The notes beneath the pieces are model-generated. The model did no database searches, had not been told where the DNA came from, and worked only from the letters and a program-made list of their open reading frames with translations. 48,883 nucleotides of DNA from Hymenobacter glacialis (GTDB lineage Bacteria; Bacteroidota; Bacteroidia; Cytophagales; Hymenobacteraceae). This document shows positions 44,426 to 48,883 of the stretch, piece after piece; positions within the stretch are counted from its first letter, which is position 1, and every line of letters begins with the position of its first letter. The stretch covers positions 1 through 48,883 of the forward strand of contig NZ_MDZC01000053.1 of the NCBI RefSeq assembly GCF_001816165.1, read 5' to 3'. The translations under genes and the position numbers were made by a program.

Positions 44426-45856
44426 TTAAGCCACTACCTCTTCCGTGAGCACGCCGGCAAAGGCCAGCAATTCGGCCTCCCGGAAGGCGCCGGCCATCAC
44501 CTGCAAGCCAATGGGCAGGCCGGCCGTGTCCTCCCCTATCGGGACCGAGATGGCGGGCACGCCGGCCAGGGAGGCTTGCACCGTGAAAATGTCGGCCAGG
44601 TACATAGAAACCGGGTCCTGCTTCTCGCCGATTTTGAAGGCCGTGGTGGGCGTGGTGGGCAGCACCAGGAAGTCGTACTGGCGCAGCAGCTCGTCGGTTT
44701 TTTCCTTAATCAGCCGGCGCACGCGCTGGGCTTTGGTGTAGTAAGCGTCGTAGTAGTTGGCGCTGAGCACGAAGGTGCCGAGCAGGATGCGGCGCTGTAC
44801 TTCGGCCCCAAAGCCCTGAGCGCGGCTCTTCTTGTAGAGCGATTCCAGGTCGGTGGCGTCCGGGGCCCGGTAGCCGTACTTCACCCCATCAAAGCGGCCT
44901 AGGTTGGAGCTGGCTTCGGCGGTGGTGAGGATGTAATAGGTCGGAATCATGAAATCCAGGTACGGAAACTCCACGGCTTCCACTACGTGGCCCTGGCCGC
45001 GCAGTATGTCCAACTGGGTTTCCAGCGCTGCTTTTATCTCCGGGTTGAGGCCCGCGTTGTCCACGGCATCGGCAATGTAGCCGATGCGGTAGTGCGGCGC
45101 GGGCGCGAGCTGCTGGCTGTAGGCGGGCACCTCGCGCTGGCTGGCGGTGCTGTCCATGCCATCCGGGCCGGACATTACTTCCAGCAGCAGCGCGGCGTCC
45201 TGCACCGAGCGGGTGATGGGCCCAATCTGGTCAAACGACGATGCGAACGCTACCAAGCCGTACCGCGAAATGCGCGAGTACGTGGGTTTCAGGCCAATTA
45301 CGCCGCAGAAAGCCGCCGGCTGGCGCACCGAGCCGCCCGTATCGGAGCCAATGGAAGCCAGGCACATGTCGGCCTGCACGGCCACCGCCGAACCGCCCGA
45401 CGAGCCCCCGGGCACGCGCTCAGGGTCGGCAGCGTTGCGGGACGGGCCAAAATAAGACGTTTCATTCGAGCCGCCCATGGCAAACTCGTCGCAGTTCTGG
45501 CGGCCAATGAGAATGGCATCAGCATCGAGCAGGCGCTGCACGGCCGTGCCGGTAAACAGCGATTTAAAGCCGTCGAGCATCAGGCTGCTGCTTTGCAACG
45601 AGTGCCCGGCGTAGGCCAGCACATCTTTCAGGCCGATGACCATGCCAGCCAGTGGGCCGGCCGTGCCGGCAGCCAGCTTGGCGTCCACGGCGTCGGCTTG
45701 GGCGCGGGCCTCGTCGGGCCACACCTCCAAAAAGGCGTTGAGGGTGGGATTCTGGCGCTCGATGTTGCCCAGATAATACTCAACGAGCTGCCGGCAGGAC
45801 GTGGTGCCTACCGACAGCTCGTTGCGAACTTCGGATAAAGAATGAAACCGCTTCAA
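44426..45856 (-). CDS. gatA: Asp-tRNA(Asn)/Glu-tRNA(Gln) amidotransferase subunit A
   Basis: 476 residues. GatA is the amidase subunit of GatCAB that supplies ammonia from glutamine to convert mischarged Glu-tRNA(Gln) or Asp-tRNA(Asn). The amidase triad is Lys77 (VIGLKDVLAY), Ser152 (PGGSSGGSA) and Ser176 (SDTGGSVRQPA), at the same spacing as in S. aureus GatA (79/154/178). gatB and gatC are not here. The start seems to be TTG (complement of 45854-45856), since MKRFHSLSEVRNEL matches the family's usual opening and no ATG is available nearby. It follows two Tat genes by 31 bases on the same strand and is likely to be co-transcribed with them. Confidence 0.95.
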   Translation of the reverse strand: MKRFHSLSEVRNELSVGTTSCRQLVEYYLGNIERQNPTLNAFLEVWPDEARAQADAVDAKLAAGTAGPLAGMVIGLKDVLAYAGHSLQSSSLMLDGFKSLFTGTAVQRLLDADAILIGRQNCDEFAMGGSNETSYFGPSRNAADPERVPGGSSGGSAVAVQADMCLASIGSDTGGSVRQPAAFCGVIGLKPTYSRISRYGLVAFASSFDQIGPITRSVQDAALLLEVMSGPDGMDSTASQREVPAYSQQLAPAPHYRIGYIADAVDNAGLNPEIKAALETQLDILRGQGHVVEAVEFPYLDFMIPTYYILTTAEASSNLGRFDGVKYGYRAPDATDLESLYKKSRAQGFGAEVQRRILLGTFVLSANYYDAYYTKAQRVRRLIKEKTDELLRQYDFLVLPTTPTTAFKIGEKQDPVSMYLADIFTVQASLAGVPAISVPIGEDTAGLPIGLQVMAGAFREAELLAFAGVLTEEVVA

Positions 45857-45887
45857 ACTACTTGCAGATTAGGTGGCCGGTCAGGCG

Positions 45888-46367
45888 TTAGACGTTTGGA
45901 TTCGACGAGGCCGGGATGTAGGGCTGGCGGGGCTGGGTGCCATCGGGCGCCAGGTTGGGCGGCAAGGAGGGCGCAACGGGCAGCTCAGCGGCCAGCGTAG
46001 CGTCTTCAGCCTTGGGCTCGTCGTGCGAGTAATCGGCATCGGCCGTGGGGAACGCCGAGGCCGTAGCCGGAGCCGCCCAGGGGTCGAAGCCGGAACCGGT
46101 TTCGGCCGTGGGGTCGGTGTGCAGGCTGGGCGTATCGTAGGCAGTTGGCTGCGGCGGCGCGTAGTTCTGGGGAGCGGGCTGGCCGGCCTGCTCAAACTCT
46201 TTGCGGATTTCCGTGCTGGCGTCCTTGAACTCACGGATGCCTTTGCCGAGGCCCCGGGCTAGTTCCGGAATCTTGTTGGCACCGAAGAAAATGAGGATAA
46301 CGACCATAATGAGCATAAGCTCAGAACCACCGACATCGCCCAGGAAGAGAATGAAAGGGATTTGCAT
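45888..46367 (-). CDS. TatA/TatE-family twin-arginine translocase subunit (second of a pair)
   Basis: 159 residues. One transmembrane helix near the N-terminus (GSELMLIMVVILIFFGANKI) is followed by the amphipathic helix [21 protein letters not shown], the hallmark of TatA/E. The remaining ~105 residues form a Pro/Ala/Thr/Asp-rich disordered tail, longer than in classical TatA. TatA oligomers form the conduit for folded proteins carrying a twin-arginine signal. It starts 14 bases after the stop of the first tatA-like gene and ends 31 bases before gatA. The two copies may divide work (TatA and TatB-like, or different partners); tatC is not in the window. Confidence 0.88.
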   Translation of the reverse strand: MQIPFILFLGDVGGSELMLIMVVILIFFGANKIPELARGLGKGIREFKDASTEIRKEFEQAGQPAPQNYAPPQPTAYDTPSLHTDPTAETGSGFDPWAAPATASAFPTADADYSHDEPKAEDATLAAELPVAPSLPPNLAPDGTQPRQPYIPASSNPNV

Positions 46368-46381
46368 GACTCAGAAAGGTG

Positions 46382-46771
46382 CTACTGGCGCGGCTGGGTG
46401 GTGGGGTCGTTGGGATTGTAAACGGGGGGCACCTGCTGCTGGTAGCCCTGCTGCGGTGCATTTGGCTGCTGGTAGCCTTGCTGCTGCGGCGCGTTTGGCT
46501 GCTGCTGGTAACCCTGTTGCTGGTAGCCTTGCTGCTGGTAGCCCTGCTGCTGGTAAGGCGGCTGCACGGGAGGAGCCATGGGCTGGTCGCGGTACTGCGG
46601 CTGCTCGGTTTCTGCCACCTTGCTGGCGTCCTTAAACTCGCGGATGCCCTGGCCCATGCCCTTGAACAAGTCGGGGATGCGCTTAGCACCGAACAACAAG
46701 ACGATGGCAAATACGATAAGCAGGATTTCGGTGGTGCCGAAGTTGCCGATTAGAAACAAGGGATGATGCAT
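46382..46771 (-). CDS. TatA/TatE-family subunit with a GYQQQ-repeat tail (first of a pair)
   Basis: 129 residues. TM helix [20 protein letters not shown] followed by the amphipathic helix [18 protein letters not shown], as in TatA. From ~75 on the tail is built from GYQQQ units ([14 protein letters not shown] and PNAPQQQ) encoded by a 15-base DNA repeat at about 46437-46560. Such Gln/Tyr-rich low-complexity tails are not typical of TatA and would be flexible or prone to self-association. The repeat could change in length by slippage without a frameshift. First gene of the tatA-like/tatA-like/gatA cluster. Confidence 0.88.
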   Translation of the reverse strand: MHHPLFLIGNFGTTEILLIVFAIVLLFGAKRIPDLFKGMGQGIREFKDASKVAETEQPQYRDQPMAPPVQPPYQQQGYQQQGYQQQGYQQQPNAPQQQGYQQPNAPQQGYQQQVPPVYNPNDPTTQPRQ

Positions 46772-46975
46772 GTGAAGACGGGCGCCTGGGCCCAGTTAGG
46801 ATGATAAAAGAGGATATACGCAGTCCAACACAATTTGGAGTCTCAAAGATACCAGTTATTGGAGTTTGGCGCGTTAAAGCCAGTCCTTTGGAGATGAATC
46901 GGGTTATTTGGCCGCGCCGCGACCAAAGCTGGACCAAACTACGGGCCATCCTCATCTACAGAGGAGTTAGCTTTG

Positions 46976-46999
46976 TTATACTGCATCTTTATACTGCAT
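46976..46999 (+). promoter_or_regulatory. Direct repeat upstream of the LytTR regulator
   Basis: Two identical 11-base copies of TTATACTGCAT (46976-46986 and 46989-46999) sit 13 bases apart, start to start, in the divergent gap between the tat cluster and the GAF-LytTR gene. LytTR proteins bind direct repeats, so this is a candidate operator, possibly autoregulatory. The spacing is shorter than the ~21-22 bases known for AgrA-type sites. Confidence 0.5.
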
Positions 47000-47057
47000 A
47001 TTTCGTGAACGCTGCCTTATTTACTAAAGGTCCCCAACCTTTCCATTTTGTTACGTT

Positions 47058-48002
47058 GTGAAAAACACCAAACGCGCCACTCCCGCCGATTCTGCCCTGC
47101 GCCAAGTAAACGAGCCCGAACGGTTGGAGGCCCTTCATAGCTATCAGGTGCTCGACACCGACCCGGAGCAGGTATTCGACGACATCGCGCAGCTTGCCGC
47201 TTTCATTTGCGGCACGCCCATGTCGCTGGTTTCGCTTCTCGACGGGGAGCGGCAGTGGTTCAAGGCCCGGGTGGGACTCGAGGTGCAGGAAACGCCCCGC
47301 GAACACGCATTTTGCCACTACGCCATGCGCTCGGCCGATGTGTACGAAATAAGCGACGCCACTGCCGACCTGCGTTTTGCCGAGAACCCGCTCGTGACCG
47401 GCGACCCCAACATCCGTTTTTACGCCGGCGCGCCGCTGCTCTCGCCCGAAGGCCAGCCCTTGGGCACGCTCTGCACCCTCGACACCGTGCCCCGCGAGCT
47501 CACCGAAGACCAGCGCGAGGCCCTGCGCATCCTGGCCCGCCAGGTGATGGCCCACTTAGACCTGCGCCGCACCCGCCTGCAGCTCGACGACGAGCGCCAG
47601 AAGCTGGACGGCGTGCTGCGCATGGCCAACAATGCCGGCGATGCCTTGTACGCAAACAACCGCACCGAAATCTTTGTGAAGCAGGACCAGCGCCTGGTTC
47701 GCATTGCCACCGCCGACCTGCAGTACGTGGAGGCCATGGGCGATTATGTGAACCTGCACACCACGCGCGAGCGGTTCACGGTATACGGCACCATGAAGGA
47801 CCTCGAAACCAAGCTGCCGGTTCGGGACTTTGCCCGCGTGCACCGCAAGTACATTGTGCGGCTCGACCGCATCGTGGCCATCGAAGCCGATGCGGCCTTG
47901 CTCGACGGCGTGCGCGACGCCGTGCTAAGCCGCGGACCGGTGCGGGTCCCCATCGGAAGTTCATACAAACCAGGCTTGCTGGGAAGGCTGAATTTGGTGT
48001 AG
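47058..48002 (+). CDS. GAF-LytTR transcription regulator
   Basis: 314 residues with a GTG start at 47058. A GAF sensor domain spans ~20-165 (LDTDPEQVFDDIAQLAAFIC, GERQWFKARVGLEVQETPRE, FYAGAPLLSPEGQPLGTLCT). A helical linker (~166-200) leads to a LytTR DNA-binding domain at ~210-312 (LQYVEAMGDYVNLHTTRERF, FARVHRKYIVRLDRI). It lacks the receiver domain of a normal response regulator, so a small molecule sensed by GAF, rather than phosphorylation, is the likely input. GAF of the type near a Cys-rich NKCH-like motif binds cyclic nucleotides, haem or bilin in other proteins; the ligand here is unknown. The likely DNA target is discussed for the 46976-46999 direct repeat. Confidence 0.9.
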   Translation: MKNTKRATPADSALRQVNEPERLEALHSYQVLDTDPEQVFDDIAQLAAFICGTPMSLVSLLDGERQWFKARVGLEVQETPREHAFCHYAMRSADVYEISDATADLRFAENPLVTGDPNIRFYAGAPLLSPEGQPLGTLCTLDTVPRELTEDQREALRILARQVMAHLDLRRTRLQLDDERQKLDGVLRMANNAGDALYANNRTEIFVKQDQRLVRIATADLQYVEAMGDYVNLHTTRERFTVYGTMKDLETKLPVRDFARVHRKYIVRLDRIVAIEADAALLDGVRDAVLSRGPVRVPIGSSYKPGLLGRLNLV

Positions 48003-48189
48003 CGCACCGGGCCGCCAGTGCTTTTTTGCATGTAGCTAGCCCAGGCTTTCATTCGCCGTGAAAACGGCGCTACTCGCCGAGATGCCCGGGCATTGCCCTG
48101 CCGAATACCCCACCTTTGAGTCGGTTATCGATTGCAGTAGGCTAGTAGCCGCTGCTGCCGACAGCTAAGTTTGTTTTCATAGCTCAGAA

Positions 48190-48220
48190 AGACCCGCACC
48201 TTTGGCGCGGGTTTTTTTTT
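48190..48220. terminator. Terminator after the GAF-LytTR gene
   Basis: ACCCGC (48192-48197) and GCGGGT (48207-48212) pair, followed by eight T on the plus strand. Confidence 0.75.
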
Positions 48221-48239
48221 GAGCAAAAACCACTCGCAT

Positions 48240-48279
48240 GGGCTTAGGCCCGGCAGCTACTGCAATGGGGCCTAAGCCC
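48240..48279. repeat. Perfect 12-base inverted repeat after the M23 gene
   Basis: GGGCTTAGGCCC (48240-48251) and GGGCCTAAGCCC (48268-48279) form a strong stem with a 16-base loop, 5 bases past the minus-strand M23 stop. On the minus strand a T-run appears only after about 12 bases, so it may stabilise or end that mRNA. Confidence 0.5.
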
Positions 48280-48284
48280 TGGGC

Positions 48285-48883
48285 CTAGCGGTGCCCCAGC
48301 CAGCTTTGCGGGTTCAGGTTGGAGGAGTTGTGCCACACCTGAAACTGCACTTCGGAGGTACCTTCGGAGTCGGTAGCTACCGTGCCGATAACTTCTTTGG
48401 CGCTCACGCGCTGGCCTTCGCGCACCGTCACAGACCGCAGCTTGGCGTACACCGTGAAAAAATCGCCGTGCTGAATCATGACGATGGTGTTCATGCCCGC
48501 AATGTTGGCAATGGTAAGCACCTTGCCGTCGAAGCAGGAGCGCACCGATTCGCCGGCGCCAGTCTGAATGTCGATGCCGCGGTTTTCCACGGTCACATTG
48601 CGCAGCACCGGGTGCGGGTGCCGCCCAAAGCGCTGGCTGATAAAGCCCCGGCTCACGGGCCAGGGCAGGCGGCCTTTGTTGCCGGAGAAGGAGGACGAGA
48701 GCAGCGCCGATTCGGGGGTAAGGGCAATGCGCACGGCGCGGCGGTCGGCGGCGGCTTCGGCGGCGGTTTCGGGCGCGTCGTTTTCGGGGGCGGCCGTGGC
48801 GTTGTCGGCGGCGCTGGCAGCGGCAGTTTCCGGGTCGCGGCGGGCGCGGGTGGTGCCCTCGGCCGCACTGCGCGCGGCGGCCG
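48285..48883 (-). CDS. M23-family murein hydrolase activator (EnvC-like), C-terminal part
   Basis: The frame is open from the window's right edge to a TAG at 48285-48287, giving at least 198 residues; the start lies outside. The visible N-terminal ~50 residues are Ala/Glu/Thr/Arg-rich (probably the end of a coiled-coil or linker). The rest is an M23 LytM-type domain: LPWPVSRGFISQRFGRHPHP, GIDIQTGAGESVRSCFDGKV, VMIQHGDFFTVYAKL and SEVQFQVWHNSSNLNPQSWL. The metal-binding histidines of active M23 peptidases (HxxxD, HxH) are altered: the GIDI line has Asp but no preceding His, and QVWH replaces the final HxH. It is therefore probably an EnvC/NlpD-type activator of amidases rather than a peptidase itself. 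Confidence 0.85.
   Translation of the reverse strand, partial: AAARSAAEGTTRARRDPETAAASAADNATAAPENDAPETAAEAAADRRAVRIALTPESALLSSSFSGNKGRLPWPVSRGFISQRFGRHPHPVLRNVTVENRGIDIQTGAGESVRSCFDGKVLTIANIAGMNTIVMIQHGDFFTVYAKLRSVTVREGQRVSAKEVIGTVATDSEGTSEVQFQVWHNSSNLNPQSWLGHR

Overview
The window reads as chromosomal DNA of a high-GC, aerobic, environmental member of the Bacteroidota, most like Hymenobacter and relatives (Cytophagales, Hymenobacteraceae). The evidence is: a full-length SprA (type IX secretion translocon); cargo proteins with T9SS type A and type B (gliding-associated) C-terminal domains; Bacteroidota-type promoter boxes TAnnTTTG; weak or absent Shine-Dalgarno sequences; a TonB receptor with a carboxypeptidase-like N-terminal domain; and the gene order ruvA-sprA-gcvH-vanZ, which I recall as shared across the phylum. 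I see no phage, plasmid, transposase, CRISPR array, rRNA or tRNA.

Layout. 1-2.7 kb: the tail of a Pro/Ala/Thr-rich protein, a UPF0104-type membrane protein, a small lipoprotein and a small LysM protein, each bounded by clear terminators. 2.7-11.1 kb: a secreted esterase-like T9SS cargo protein, an LD-carboxypeptidase, an M28 peptidase lipoprotein, cysteinyl-tRNA synthetase (cysS) and a membrane-anchored EEP-family hydrolase. 11.3-18.5 kb: two tandem, paralogous ~1,190-residue surface proteins with gliding-motility C-terminal domains. 18.7-21.4 kb: a polysaccharide flippase and a GT4 glycosyltransferase. 21.7-26.1 kb: a TonB-dependent receptor followed by a beta-helix lipoprotein. 26.4-28.2 kb: a YicC-type endoribonuclease and an unknown exported protein. 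28.2-43.6 kb, all on the minus strand: LysM lytic transglycosylase, malic enzyme, ruvA, sprA, gcvH and a VanZ-M28 peptidase fusion. 44.0-48.9 kb: a small lipoprotein, a tatA-like/tatA-like/gatA cluster, a GAF-LytTR regulator and the C-terminal part of an EnvC-like M23 peptidase.

How the genes fit together. The dominant theme is the cell envelope. SprA would export the hydrolase and the two large surface proteins in this window. LysM, lytic transglycosylase, LD-carboxypeptidase and M23 proteins act on peptidoglycan. The flippase and glycosyltransferase make surface glycan. The TonB/beta-helix pair probably captures an unknown nutrient.

The least explained content is repetitive DNA between, and once inside, genes. 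Three families are visible. (1) Long palindromes with arms of about 37 bp that begin GAACGTCATGCTGAGCG. (2) A MITE-like element with near-identical ends and nested hairpins whose stems differ in sequence between copies but still pair. (3) Seven-base-period repeats, two of them arranged as inverted pairs, one of which sits in frame inside cysS. None has a transposase here.
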